The notes: generated by a model not told the origin, from the sequence alone. DNA of 37,295 nt from Candidatus Methanoperedens sp. (GCA_026552855.1 JAPMTX010000154.1:1-37295); one strand, 5' to 3'. Positions 23,906 to 31,935 are shown, counted from the first letter of the stretch. Program-made: numbers and translations.

Positions 23906-24270
23906 TAAGTCTTATAAACGTCCTCAGGCTCAAATAATTTCTCGCCTATTACTTTGCCCTCGATTGTCCTGTAGAAACAGGACCGATAACCTGTATGGCA
24001 AGCGCCGCCTATCTGCTCCACTTTGAGCAGCACGGCATCGGCATCGCAGTCTATCAGTATGTCATGGACTATCTGCTCGTTGCCTGAACTCTCCCCTTTC
24101 ATCCAGAGTTTGCGTCTGCTCCTGCTCCAGTAATATCCCCGTTTTGTCTCTATGGTCTTCTGGAGCGCTTCCTTGTTCATGAACGCCACCATAAGGACCT
24201 CGCCTGTTTTATAATCCTGGGCTATCGCTGTAACAAGACCGTCTTCAAATTTTAAGTCGTTGAGGTTCAT
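23905..24270 (-). CDS. hisI: Phosphoribosyl-AMP cyclohydrolase
   Basis: Catalyses the third step of histidine synthesis, opening the adenine ring of phosphoribosyl-AMP. It has the family signatures [29 protein letters not shown] and the metal-binding [21 protein letters not shown]. The 121-residue length is that of the stand-alone archaeal enzyme. The only operon partner visible is the lipoprotein gene downstream, which overlaps it; other his genes are not in the window. Confidence 0.95.
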   Translation of the reverse strand: MNLNDLKFEDGLVTAIAQDYKTGEVLMVAFMNKEALQKTIETKRGYYWSRSRRKLWMKGESSGNEQIVHDILIDCDADAVLLKVEQIGGACHTGYRSCFYRTIEGKVIGEKLFEPEDVYKT

Positions 24271-24319
24271 ACCCCCTCTGGATAACCTGCAAGCTTAATA
24301 ATTTATCCGGCTTATCTTT

Positions 24320-24991
24320 CTATTTCTGAGCAGCCACAAAAGCTATCCTCGCATCAACATGCCGCCCCTCATGGTGGCATTTCTCACCGCATGCGCGGAG
24401 CATCTCCTTTGGCGGAGTCTTGTTGGCAATCTTATAGGCTTCCAAGCCAGGAGTAGGTCGCCCTTCAACGAAACATTTGTTACCGCATATGATAAGTTTA
24501 TCCTCAGGGGGCGCTCTGTTGGCAATCTTATAGGCTTCTAAACCCGGGTAAAGCTGCCCTCCCTCAAAACACCTGTCGCCGCATACGACAAGCTCTTCCT
24601 CTGGAGGTTTTTCATCAACGAGATTATAGGCTTCAATGCCCTGGTGCAGTTTTCCATCCAGCAGGCACTCCCTGCCCATCGTAACAAGCCTTTCTTTTGG
24701 AAGCGGCGTTCCTGTTATCTTGGAGGCTTCAATTGCAGAGTAGATCTTTCCTGAATCAAGGTATTTATCAACATAGCCGATAAGAACCTCTTTTTTAAGC
24801 TCTATCCCGGCAGCTCTGGAACCGTCCATAGCCTTTGTCATCCATCCCTGCTCAAGATACTTATGGATATATACTTTAAGCTCCTCCTCCAAGAGCGGCG
24901 TTCCCGTGACCCTGGATATCTCTATGGCATCGCTCATCCACCCCGATTCAAGGCGTTCTTTGATATATGATCTGGTCTTTTCTTCGCTCAT
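24320..24991 (-). CDS. Helical repeat protein of seven 32-residue units
   Basis: The 223-residue protein consists almost wholly of seven tandem units of 32 residues, the last one shorter. Units share a pattern of a first helix, a Gly, an A-I/L-E-A helix and a T/P-P turn (for example PGLEAYKIAN). This resembles TPR or SEL1-like solenoids but with an unusual unit length. Units 5, 6 and 7 each start with CG and have a Cys four residues later (CGDRC, CGNKC, CGEKC); unit 4 keeps only the second Cys (MGREC). Units 5 and 6 are nearly identical, so duplication was recent. No signal peptide is present. I do not recognise the family; a scaffold or metal-binding role is possible. It ends in TAG. Confidence 0.7.
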   Translation of the reverse strand: MSEEKTRSYIKERLESGWMSDAIEISRVTGTPLLEEELKVYIHKYLEQGWMTKAMDGSRAAGIELKKEVLIGYVDKYLDSGKIYSAIEASKITGTPLPKERLVTMGRECLLDGKLHQGIEAYNLVDEKPPEEELVVCGDRCFEGGQLYPGLEAYKIANRAPPEDKLIICGNKCFVEGRPTPGLEAYKIANKTPPKEMLRACGEKCHHEGRHVDARIAFVAAQK

Positions 24992-25104
24992 AGCCCGATA
25001 AAATATATTCTATACCTTCTACTTATTAGCTCTTTGGGTGCCTTCGCCGGGTCAGATAGTTGGAGCAGGCGCTGATGGTTAATCTGTAAAATTGTAAAAC
25101 CGCT

Positions 25105-26262
25105 TCAATCTCTCAATGCAGTAGCGATGCATTCTTCCGTCGTTCCCAGTATGCTTTTCACGCCGCAGAGATTTGGCACGTATTTGTGCGCCTTCCCCGA
25201 ACTCACCATCATGCATGTGAACCTCTCGCTCGCCGGGGAAACCACCATGCAGGTATCACAGAAGACTTTTGCACCGCTTTTCTCGATACGTTTTACCAGC
25301 CCCGGATGTTTGTTCTTGATAGCGCGCGAGGTGCATACCCATACCTCTTTTTTTACCTTTTTCCCATCCAGGAGCTGCGCCAGTCTCTCAAGCTCGTCCG
25401 CACTGCTGTGGGGACAGCCGAACGCAATCAGGTCAGGTTCTCCCTTCGTGTACACCTCTTTTATCTGCCTCTCCTCGATCGTTATCTTTTCCTTCGGGAC
25501 TTCGTATTTCCCAGCCTCCGGCGTTATGCCGGACACGTGGTACAGCGCCACTGCGCCCGAGGCTGCCATAGCCGCACCCAGCGATTTAAGTTCGTCCCTT
25601 GAGGATGCAGACTTAAGTTTGAAGAGAGGCACCCTGTCCCCGACAATCCCGCCCACGATATACCCCAGCGCTCCGTAATCTGAATCCTGGAGCTTTGTAT
25701 CAACATGGATCAAAATATCGGGTTTTCTGTTCTCGTCCAGATGATATCCAAAATTCGGCGTCTTGCCCACCAGCGCTGCGGCAAGTGCGCTCGGTCCACC
25801 TTCCCTGTTCGTTCTTGCGCCGATGACCGAATTGGCGTACGAGATGGCTGAGGATTCACTCCACGCTATGTGATCCCCGAACCCTGCCAGATTGTCAAAG
25901 ACACTGTACGGCGTGCAAGTGCACTCCGTTCTCACGCCGAGCGCCTCGTAAGCTCTGATAATCTTCTCCTGTTTATCCGCAAAATCCTCGCTTATCCCCA
26001 TTTCTCTCCAGCAATCCCTGTCCATACCAGCAGGGTTCAGGATGGAGGGCACTGCCACTTTTCCTTTCAAATCGGATATCCATTCAAGCCCTGCCTCACC
26101 TATCGTCTTGTACGAGACGCCTGCTATCTGGGCGCTTTTTATCGGGATAAGCCTGTCCGCACCGTAGATGTCGCCGAGGGCGGCGAGTATCTCCATAGCT
26201 TTCTGGTACGTAGCGCCGCGCTCCCCGTTGATGAGTTTTTCTTCTTCAGGTGTGAGGTACAT
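25105..26262 (-). CDS. Phosphomevalonate dehydratase large subunit (aconitase X)
   Basis: An AcnX/DUF521 family protein of 385 residues. In archaea the large subunit pairs with a small DUF126 subunit to dehydrate mevalonate 5-phosphate to trans-anhydromevalonate 5-phosphate for isoprenoid synthesis. Motifs include YLTPEEEKLINGE at the start, SAQIAGVSYKTIGEAG, TCTPYSVFDN, SYANSVIGARTNREGGPS and CDTCMVVSP, whose cysteines bind the iron-sulfur cluster. The UbiD-type and UbiX genes of the same route lie 2 kb upstream on the same strand. The small subunit is not in the window. AcnX enzymes of proline metabolism are the alternative. Confidence 0.88.
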   Translation of the reverse strand: MYLTPEEEKLINGERGATYQKAMEILAALGDIYGADRLIPIKSAQIAGVSYKTIGEAGLEWISDLKGKVAVPSILNPAGMDRDCWREMGISEDFADKQEKIIRAYEALGVRTECTCTPYSVFDNLAGFGDHIAWSESSAISYANSVIGARTNREGGPSALAAALVGKTPNFGYHLDENRKPDILIHVDTKLQDSDYGALGYIVGGIVGDRVPLFKLKSASSRDELKSLGAAMAASGAVALYHVSGITPEAGKYEVPKEKITIEERQIKEVYTKGEPDLIAFGCPHSSADELERLAQLLDGKKVKKEVWVCTSRAIKNKHPGLVKRIEKSGAKVFCDTCMVVSPASERFTCMMVSSGKAHKYVPNLCGVKSILGTTEECIATALRD

Positions 26263-26309
26263 CTATGCCTCCATGAACGGAGCGCGGTGACAAGTGAAAT
26301 ATAAGAATT

Positions 26310-26382
26310 TCACCGCAGAGGGCGCAAAGTTCGCAAAGAGAGTTACTGCTTCGCTTTGCGTTCTCTGCGTTCTTTGCGGTGA
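26310..26382. repeat. Imperfect inverted repeat of CGCAGAG/CGCAAAG heptamers
   Basis: The left arm (26310-26338) and right arm (26353-26382) pair with several mismatches. Each arm repeats an ACCGCAGAG / CGCAAAG word every 9 bases. It has the same plan as the repeat at 16545-16616, with G for A in the heptamer. It lies between a truncated HepT and the aconitase X gene, with no coding capacity of its own. Confidence 0.8.
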
Positions 26383-26393
26383 GCTTATTATTA

Positions 26394-26423
26394 ACCGCAG
26401 ATGAACGCAGATGAACGCAGATA
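26394..26423. repeat. Tandem 10-base repeat, three units
   Basis: CGCAGATGAA is repeated twice and followed by CGCAGATACC, starting 12 bases after the inverted repeat. It lies directly beside the point where homology of the HepT fragment ends. Confidence 0.75.
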
Positions 26424-26424
26424 C

Positions 26425-26517
26425 CCGATTAATAAAAGCCATGTTTTCTTTATATTTGTCAATTTTATGGATAGATTCAAGAATATCGTTAAGATGTGCT
26501 TCATGCGTTCGCTGCAT
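26425..26517 (-). pseudogene. HepT/HEPN toxin, truncated by repeats
   Basis: The first 30 or so codons (MQRTHEAHLNDILESIHKID...) match the N-terminus of DUF86/HepT HEPN nucleases, which normally follow a MNT nucleotidyltransferase gene as here (17-base overlap). After an INR sequence the frame runs into the tandem 10-base repeat and the inverted repeat and encodes only repeat-derived residues. The catalytic RX4H region is gone, and no remainder is found before the aconitase X gene. The end coordinate marks the loss of homology, not a stop. Confidence 0.6.
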
Positions 26518-26803
26518 ATTTTACACACCCAAGAATATATGGCTTTAAATCCGGTTTAATTGAGTCATGCATTACAAGATCAACTTTACATTTGAACAGG
26601 TCTTCTAAAAAGAATTTAAGATCCATGTAGTTATCAAATGTTACTTTACCTTTTTCAAATTCTACCAGTATATCGATATCGCTGGTGGGTTTTTGTTCGT
26701 TTCTAAGATATGAGCCGAATAACCCGATTTTTTTAACGCCGTATTTTTTTATAGTGGCTTTATTTTCTTCGAGTTTGGTTAATATATCTTTAAAGGCCAA
26801 CAT
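26501..26803 (-). CDS. mntA: MNT-type nucleotidyltransferase (antitoxin of a HEPN/MNT pair)
   Basis: A 100-residue minimal nucleotidyltransferase. The active-site motif is GSYLR (30-34) followed by SDIDIL with D42 and D44, so the two aspartates and the GS motif are intact. Characterised MntA proteins AMPylate and silence HepT. The partner here survives only as an N-terminal stub, so this gene is probably an orphan antitoxin. It follows the HNH gene by 14 bases on the same strand. Confidence 0.85.
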   Translation of the reverse strand: MLAFKDILTKLEENKATIKKYGVKKIGLFGSYLRNEQKPTSDIDILVEFEKGKVTFDNYMDLKFFLEDLFKCKVDLVMHDSIKPDLKPYILGCVKYAANA

Positions 26804-26817
26804 TTTAATTTCCTTTT

Positions 26818-27447
26818 TTAGGGTGAATGAGACTTGGCTTTCCGCTCCTGAATGCTTTTTAATAAAAATGGTGCTGCGTCTTCATATGTCTTCCCTGATT
26901 TTATGCTGTTACAAATAAAACAACATGTCTTAAGATTTTCTTTACTATGTTTCCCGCCTTTGCTTTGGGGAATAAAATGATCTAATGTAACATTTTCTGG
27001 GGCAACTTTTTCTCCACAATATTGACAAATCCATTTATCTCTTTCAAACATTTCGCGCCTTTTTTCTGGCTCATTAAAATAATCCTCTTCTTTATTTTGG
27101 GATAAAAAACTCACCATTTTCTCAGCCACTAAAGGAATATCTTTCGGTAAATTAACTATATAGAGTGTTCCTTCTCTATTTGAGTCACCAATTTTAATAC
27201 ATCCTTTTTCTTCAAGATTTTTTAAAACTTCAGACATATGATGATAAGCTGTCTGTTCTCCCCGTTGTGGTTTTCCATGTCCAGTTGCTATGGTTCTTTT
27301 ACCAACTCGTACCTCTGTAACGCCATCTCTTAGAAAGGAATTACGAAGTAGATAAAGATAAACCGATGTCTCGTAAGGGTTTAATTCTGGCAATAGGAAA
27401 TCTACAAATTGTTCAATTATAACCTTTATATTTTCTTCCATGTTCAT
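26818..27447 (-). CDS. HNH endonuclease-like protein with winged-helix N-terminus
   Basis: The first 110 residues look like a winged helix-turn-helix domain (ELNPYETSVYLYLLR, YHHMSEVLKNLEEKGCI, TLYIVNLP) similar to replication/regulatory wHTH proteins. The C-terminal HNH module has CQYC (141-144), TLDHFIPQSKGGKHS (154-168) and CFIC (176-179) with an N-containing helix, so zinc site and catalytic His are intact. An ATG at 27441 with GAAGGATGA before it is an equally good start. It is 14 bases before mntA and downstream of a VapC-type gene. A DNA-targeting role in mobile or defence DNA is likely; the target is unknown. Confidence 0.75.
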   Translation of the reverse strand: MNMEENIKVIIEQFVDFLLPELNPYETSVYLYLLRNSFLRDGVTEVRVGKRTIATGHGKPQRGEQTAYHHMSEVLKNLEEKGCIKIGDSNREGTLYIVNLPKDIPLVAEKMVSFLSQNKEEDYFNEPEKRREMFERDKWICQYCGEKVAPENVTLDHFIPQSKGGKHSKENLKTCCFICNSIKSGKTYEDAAPFLLKSIQERKAKSHSP

Positions 27448-27500
27448 CCTTCAATAACAAATTCTGTGTTGTAGATAACTCTTTCATATTAAAAATGAGG

Positions 27501-27938
27501 TCATATTGGGACTTCATCAGGTTTGAAAACCTTAATTTTATGCGATATCTGGTCAAAATGGCTATCGTAAGTCACAATACCATCGCAATTCTCGACATGA
27601 GCCGAAATCGCATGAGGGATATCGGTTCTATCGCTCATGTGAAAGCTATCCTGATATATTATTCTCTTCTCTCGCGAAAGAAGCTCTGTAATTTCAATAT
27701 TTTCGATATCAAGAACTTCTTTTAGCATTGTAAGACCGATTCTACGCGCAGTTTTTTCATCTTCGTAGTCGAAAGGGAGCAAGAAAAGTTCATGGATCGA
27801 ATAAAAAGATATGACAAATGTAACTGTTTTTCCTTTAGCGTTCTTGATAAGTTTTCTGCACTTCGAGTATCGCTCTACATCCTTATCTTTGAAAAAAGTT
27901 AATGCCGCCAGGATAGTTGTATCAAGATAAAGTCTCAT
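27501..27938 (-). CDS. PIN-domain toxin, VapC-like
   Basis: A 145-residue PIN nuclease with D6 in YLDTTIL, E50 in SIHELF, D106 in RTDIPHA and D125 in TYDSHFD, forming the acidic Mg2+ site. VapC toxins cleave tRNA or rRNA. The start ATG follows the TAG of a 53-codon gene with no gap, as in vapBC operons. It lies in the small island between the mevalonate-route genes. Confidence 0.85.
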   Translation of the reverse strand: MRLYLDTTILAALTFFKDKDVERYSKCRKLIKNAKGKTVTFVISFYSIHELFLLPFDYEDEKTARRIGLTMLKEVLDIENIEITELLSREKRIIYQDSFHMSDRTDIPHAISAHVENCDGIVTYDSHFDQISHKIKVFKPDEVPI

Positions 27939-28100
27939 CTAAATCAGAGCGTCTATTTTTTCAGGATTGTCAATCACATCTGCCAGAGTTTTTGACAATA
28001 TCAATGCCAATGTAGAAATCCCCTGTTCTTCAAGTAATCTGGTGCTTCTTGCTCTGGCTTTATGAACAGCTTCTACAAGATCGATTTTTTCGGAATTCAT
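27939..28100 (-). CDS. VapB-like antitoxin, 53 residues
   Basis: The ATG at 28100 opens a 53-codon frame ending TAG immediately before the vapC-like ATG. The product, beginning MNSEKIDLVEAVHKARARSTRLL, is charged and helical with a repeated Leu pattern, the size and make-up of a small antitoxin. I do not see a clear AbrB or RHH fold. The call rests mainly on its exact junction with the PIN gene. Confidence 0.65.
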   Translation of the reverse strand: MNSEKIDLVEAVHKARARSTRLLEEQGISTLALILSKTLADVIDNPEKIDALI

Positions 28101-28142
28101 ATTACAATCTATTTTATAATAGTACTTTATCCTTTAATATAG

Positions 28143-29420
28143 TTATGTTGTTTTTGGTTTCATGATCATTTCAGGTCGTTTCACCCTCTCGAACTTCCAT
28201 CTCTTGCTCAAATCCATCGTAGCATCTATTCCCATCTTCGTCCCGATACCGTTCTCCGAGCGCGGATCAAGCGTGCTGCCCCTCACGTTCGGATAAATGT
28301 ATATGTCCTCATCGCCCTTCACCCTGGTCGCTATAGCAAACTCGATATCGTTCGGGTCGAGGATATTGATATCTTCGTCCACGATCACCACATGCTTCAG
28401 GCTCTTATCTGCTGCGAACGCTGCCTCGATTGCTTTCTTCGCCTCTTCATCGCTCTTCTTGTGTATCTGCACCGCCGCGTGGAAATAATAGCATCCACCG
28501 GGCGTAAGAGCCACGTTCCTCACATCAGCCACTTTTTTCACTTCGTTATATATGAGCGGCTCATACGGGATGCCCATGAGTATGTTGTGCTCGCTCCCAG
28601 CCGGCATGAGGGCGTGATAGATGGGGTCGCGCCTGTGCATCATGTTCGTCAGATAAATGACAGGCTGTTTCCTTGTCAGGTCGTAGGTGCCGCTTATATC
28701 CACGAAGGGTCCTTCATCCACGAGCTCTGTCGGGTGTATATATCCTTCCAGCACAATCTCCGCGTGCGGGACCTTGATGCCGTTCTCGCACTCGAATAAT
28801 TCGATAGGCTCGCCTTTTAACGAGGAAGCGTATTCGAACTCCTTTCCCTCAGGAACGCGGGTCGAGACAGCAAAAAGCGTTACCGGGTCGATGCCGATTA
28901 CAATGGCAATGGGCAGCGGCTCACCCTTCTCTGCGGCTTTTTTATGGAGGTTGTAAGTATGCCGGAATTCCACGAGGCGCGCCGCAAGCTTATCTTCCCC
29001 TATCACTCTGAGCCTGTGGATGGAAGCGTTCATGACCCCCTCGTACTCAGATACCACCACGCCGGCAGTAATATACGGGGCGCCGTCCCCTTCAAAATGC
29101 GTCAGTATAGGGAGCTTTGAGAGGTCGGGTTCTCCAGTGACCTCTTTTGCGGGCGAATCCTGAACGAGCTTTACATCCCCTTCAGGTGGATGTGAGGAGA
29201 GATGCTGTATTATCCTGTCAGGCGCTACACCGAGGGCTTCTGCAAGCAGCTCTTTTGAGGAGAGGATGTTCATGACAACCCTGGAACCGTTCACGTCGGT
29301 GAACAGCGTGGTCTCACTTCCGACAGCGGCTGATACCTCGTAAACAGGCGAAAGGGGCTTTTTAACCTCCCTGAGCTTCCCCTCAGCCCTGAGCTGTTCT
29401 AAGAATCCCCGCAAACTCAT
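28143..29420 (-). CDS. UbiD-family decarboxylase, probable anhydromevalonate phosphate decarboxylase
   Basis: A prenyl-FMN-dependent decarboxylase of about 425 residues. Segments such as LPILTHFEGDGAPYITAGVV, NASIHRLRVIG, EFRHTYNLHKK and ELVDEGPFVDISGTYD belong to the UbiD core, including the acidic residue of the active site. In archaea a UbiD homologue converts trans-anhydromevalonate 5-phosphate to isopentenyl phosphate; the aconitase X gene downstream supports that substrate. The start is set at ATG 29420 because it overlaps the ubiX stop as ATGA; a GTG at 29429 is possible. A menaquinone-type UbiD is the alternative, but no quinone genes are near. Confidence 0.85.
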   Translation of the reverse strand: MSLRGFLEQLRAEGKLREVKKPLSPVYEVSAAVGSETTLFTDVNGSRVVMNILSSKELLAEALGVAPDRIIQHLSSHPPEGDVKLVQDSPAKEVTGEPDLSKLPILTHFEGDGAPYITAGVVVSEYEGVMNASIHRLRVIGEDKLAARLVEFRHTYNLHKKAAEKGEPLPIAIVIGIDPVTLFAVSTRVPEGKEFEYASSLKGEPIELFECENGIKVPHAEIVLEGYIHPTELVDEGPFVDISGTYDLTRKQPVIYLTNMMHRRDPIYHALMPAGSEHNILMGIPYEPLIYNEVKKVADVRNVALTPGGCYYFHAAVQIHKKSDEEAKKAIEAAFAADKSLKHVVIVDEDINILDPNDIEFAIATRVKGDEDIYIYPNVRGSTLDPRSENGIGTKMGIDATMDLSKRWKFERVKRPEMIMKPKTT

Positions 29421-29980
29421 CCCTTCCACCGCTTGTACAGGTCATGCTCGATACCAAGCAGGTCAAGAGCGCGACCTGCCATGAAATCTATCATATCATC
29501 AACTGATTCTGGCATGGGGTAAAAGGCAGGACATGCCGGAAGTATCACGGCGCCAGCCTCTGCCGCCCTTCTCATGTTCTCTATATGGATCAAATTTAAA
29601 GGCGTCTCCCGTACCATCAGGATAAGGGGACGTTTCTCCTTCAGGCAAACATCGGCAGCCCTTGATATCAGGGTATCCGACATCCCGGAGGCTATCGAGG
29701 CAAGCGTTTTCATACTGCACGGAGCTACGATCATACCTCTCGATTTATGCGAACCGCTCGCTACAGGAGAGGTGAAATCATCATCTCTGTATATATTGTC
29801 GCCCAGCGACTCTACATCGCGAACTGAGAGTTCTGTCTCGATCTGGATAAGCTGTTTTGCGGGCTCTGAGATAATAAGATGGGTATTGAATCCCCCCATG
29901 TTCCTCAGAGCCTCAAGCAGACGTATGCCGTACTGAACACCTGAAGCGCCGCTTATGCCTATTACGATCTCGTTATTCAT
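29417..29980 (-). CDS. ubiX: Flavin prenyltransferase
   Basis: Makes prenylated FMN, the cofactor of UbiD enzymes, from FMN and dimethylallyl phosphate. The N-terminal IVIGISGASGVQYGIRLLEAL carries the flavin-binding motif. VAPCSMKTLASIASG and RETPLNLIHIENM are further family marks. The ATG at 29980 gives the usual N-terminus, 187 residues; a GTG at 29998 would add six. It overlaps the UbiD gene by 4 bases, so cofactor synthesis and user are translationally coupled. Confidence 0.93.
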   Translation of the reverse strand: MNNEIVIGISGASGVQYGIRLLEALRNMGGFNTHLIISEPAKQLIQIETELSVRDVESLGDNIYRDDDFTSPVASGSHKSRGMIVAPCSMKTLASIASGMSDTLISRAADVCLKEKRPLILMVRETPLNLIHIENMRRAAEAGAVILPACPAFYPMPESVDDMIDFMAGRALDLLGIEHDLYKRWKG

Positions 29981-30042
29981 AGGGTATAGTAGGTTCACTT
30001 TATTTGAATAGTTTTTGTTAAGTATTTGATTATAAGATTAGG

Positions 30043-30050
30043 CTTAAATA
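30043..30050 (+). promoter_or_regulatory. TATA box of the small membrane protein gene
   Basis: CTTAAATA, centred 27 bases before ATG 30073 in the divergent gap with ubiX, predicts a leaderless transcript. Confidence 0.4.
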
Positions 30051-30072
30051 GATACTATTCCAATCACTGGAC

Positions 30073-30273
30073 ATGTACCAGATATTATATGATATTGCTC
30101 TGCGTCTCGGTCTTGGCATCATTCTTGCCGCTTTACTGCTGATGTTGATGATAACATTGCGGACAATATTCTATAATTATAACAAGGAGACCAATATCAT
30201 TGTTATTGCAATCCTGGTAGCGCTGATTATATACGCTCTCGGCGATGTCGCATTAGATATCCTGCACATTTGA
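30073..30273 (+). CDS. Small two-span membrane protein
   Basis: A 66-residue product with two hydrophobic helices (about 10-30 and 42-62) joined by a polar YNYNKET loop. No family is recognised. A well-placed TATA box precedes it. Its 3' end overlaps the 3' end of the opposite-strand gene by 21 bases. It is divergent from ubiX. Confidence 0.55.
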   Translation: MYQILYDIALRLGLGIILAALLLMLMITLRTIFYNYNKETNIIVIAILVALIIYALGDVALDILHI

Positions 30274-30465
30274 TTTTTTCCTTCTTAGCCTGCTGAATAA
30301 CCTTTTTATGCGGCTTTTGCTGACGTTCTTTATCTTTACCCTGAGATAGCCCCGTTTTGAGCTTATAACCATCTTGAACACAGCGTCCTCCGGGCAGGAT
30401 TCAAGGAAATTCTTGATCTCTCCTGCCACCGTTTCCTTATTCACTCCTGTATATTCAACGCTCAT
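30253..30465 (-). CDS. Small basic protein, unknown function
   Basis: A 70-residue protein with a mixed alpha/beta start (MSVEYTGVNKETVAGEIKNFL) and a strongly basic C-terminus (SRIKRLFSRLRRKKS), which could bind nucleic acid or membrane. A TATA-like GTATATATC (minus strand, 30490-30498) lies about 29 bases before the ATG. It converges on the small membrane protein gene with a 21-base overlap. I do not recognise it. Confidence 0.5.
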   Translation of the reverse strand: MSVEYTGVNKETVAGEIKNFLESCPEDAVFKMVISSKRGYLRVKIKNVSKSRIKRLFSRLRRKKSNVQDI

Positions 30466-30570
30466 ACTTATTCTGCTACAATCGGGATTGATATATACCT
30501 ATCCTTCTCATCTGCGTGGAAATATATTTCTTCTCCAATCATCACAGGTATGTAATTCCAGTGCATTCTA

Positions 30571-31914
30571 TCAATCCTTTATCCTCTTTATTATCATCAA
30601 TCCAGCCGCAATTACAACCAGTATTAAGAAAATAGCGAGGATCTCTCTGTAGTTCGTTCTTTTATTAGGACTGAGTATGAACTGCCTGTCAGAATCAAGG
30701 GATATACGCTCTTCAAACGTTCTGTCCTCGCTTGCTGCTTTAAGCGTAAAGCTTGCATTCAGCGGAAGCCCGGAGAATATAAGCTCGGAGTCTGTGCCCT
30801 CCGAAACCTTCCGGTTATCACTCCACAGCGAGACGCTGTACTTTGTATCGGCTTTTATAAATATACTTGCATAATTCTTTAGGTTGATGGTTTTACCGTC
30901 AGCGTACTGCAGGCTGTTGGGAAGGTCAAGCACGCTCAGGAGCGTTGGAGCTATGTCCTCCTGTCCGTATTCTCCTTTTATAACGCCCTGATTGGTGTTC
31001 CGGGATAGTACGACGAGGGGTATCCTCAAGCTTTCATGCGCGGATGCATATTTCTCAGATGAATGCCCGCCCCTTCTGGCGTTTTTAACGGCAAAAGACA
31101 TGCCGTGGTCGGCTGTGAAGAATAAAGCGATATTTTTTTCAGAGGCAATCTCATATATAGGATAGAAATCGCTATCAAGGTCTTCTATCAGCTTGTAGTA
31201 ATCATCTTCTCCCAGGTTGTGACCTCCGCTGTCTATCGCTCCAACGTTTACGGTCAGCAGGAACCGCTGAGAAGGATGATTTTTAACCATGGCTTCAGCA
31301 ACTGCTCTGGCTGTGTCGATACCCCATTTATTATAGGCTGAATACTTCTCCCTCCCGGATTTGTTGTCAAGATAGAGAGGAAGTCTCGTTTTCCAGTCGT
31401 ACATCACCTCGTAGATGCCTGTGGGTGCCTTTTTTGCCTGGATCGACATCAGCGGCTCGTCGATGGAGTTATTTTCTGCGAACAGTATTATATCCTGCTC
31501 CTCGCGCATGTTCCGAAAATCGCCTTTTTCCATCACTGCAAGGTTTATGAAGCCGTGATCCCTTGTAATATCGTAAATGGTCGCATCAGGATAACCGACT
31601 ATTTCTTCGTTCGCCTGCGAATAGCCAGTGACGATGACGGAATGGGCTATTCCCGTTACAGGATACGGGGTCTCTATATCCGCGACACGGGCTCCGGAAG
31701 TCAGGTTTGAAGTAGCTGCTTTTGAAAGCACGCTTCCGTCAAGCGCATAAGGGGTGAATTCGGGATAATAATATGACGAGCCAAGACCATCTACTATGAA
31801 AAGAATTGCTCCATTGGGTCGTTGAGCGTTGTTTAACGTTACCTCGGATACACCCAGGGCAGTATCAGCAAGTGAAAACAAAATCAAAATGATTATGATA
31901 TTCTTGAGTTGCAT
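30571..31914 (-). CDS. Membrane-anchored alkaline-phosphatase-superfamily protein
   Basis: A signal peptide (about 1-22) precedes the catalytic domain, and a C-terminal hydrophobic helix (about 424-441) with a basic KRIKD end anchors it, so the domain faces outward. The metal site is seen in LFIVDGLGSS (Asp), PVTGIAHS (probable Thr nucleophile region), FFTADHGMS and RRGGHSSE. This order is that of sulfatase/phosphopentomutase/phosphodiesterase-like members; the substrate is unknown. A beta-sandwich-like stretch precedes the anchor. The 447 residues look complete. It follows gatE on the same strand by 21 bases. Confidence 0.8.
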   Translation of the reverse strand: MQLKNIIIILILFSLADTALGVSEVTLNNAQRPNGAILFIVDGLGSSYYYPEFTPYALDGSVLSKAATSNLTSGARVADIETPYPVTGIAHSVIVTGYSQANEEIVGYPDATIYDITRDHGFINLAVMEKGDFRNMREEQDIILFAENNSIDEPLMSIQAKKAPTGIYEVMYDWKTRLPLYLDNKSGREKYSAYNKWGIDTARAVAEAMVKNHPSQRFLLTVNVGAIDSGGHNLGEDDYYKLIEDLDSDFYPIYEIASEKNIALFFTADHGMSFAVKNARRGGHSSEKYASAHESLRIPLVVLSRNTNQGVIKGEYGQEDIAPTLLSVLDLPNSLQYADGKTINLKNYASIFIKADTKYSVSLWSDNRKVSEGTDSELIFSGLPLNASFTLKAASEDRTFEERISLDSDRQFILSPNKRTNYREILAIFLILVVIAAGLMIIKRIKD

Positions 31915-31935
31915 AGCCCCACTGAGAAGGAATTA

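Noticed and set aside
30519-30530. Perfect 12-base palindrome GAAATATATTTC
   Set aside because: AT-rich palindromes of this length arise easily by chance, and no second copy or link to a promoter was seen.
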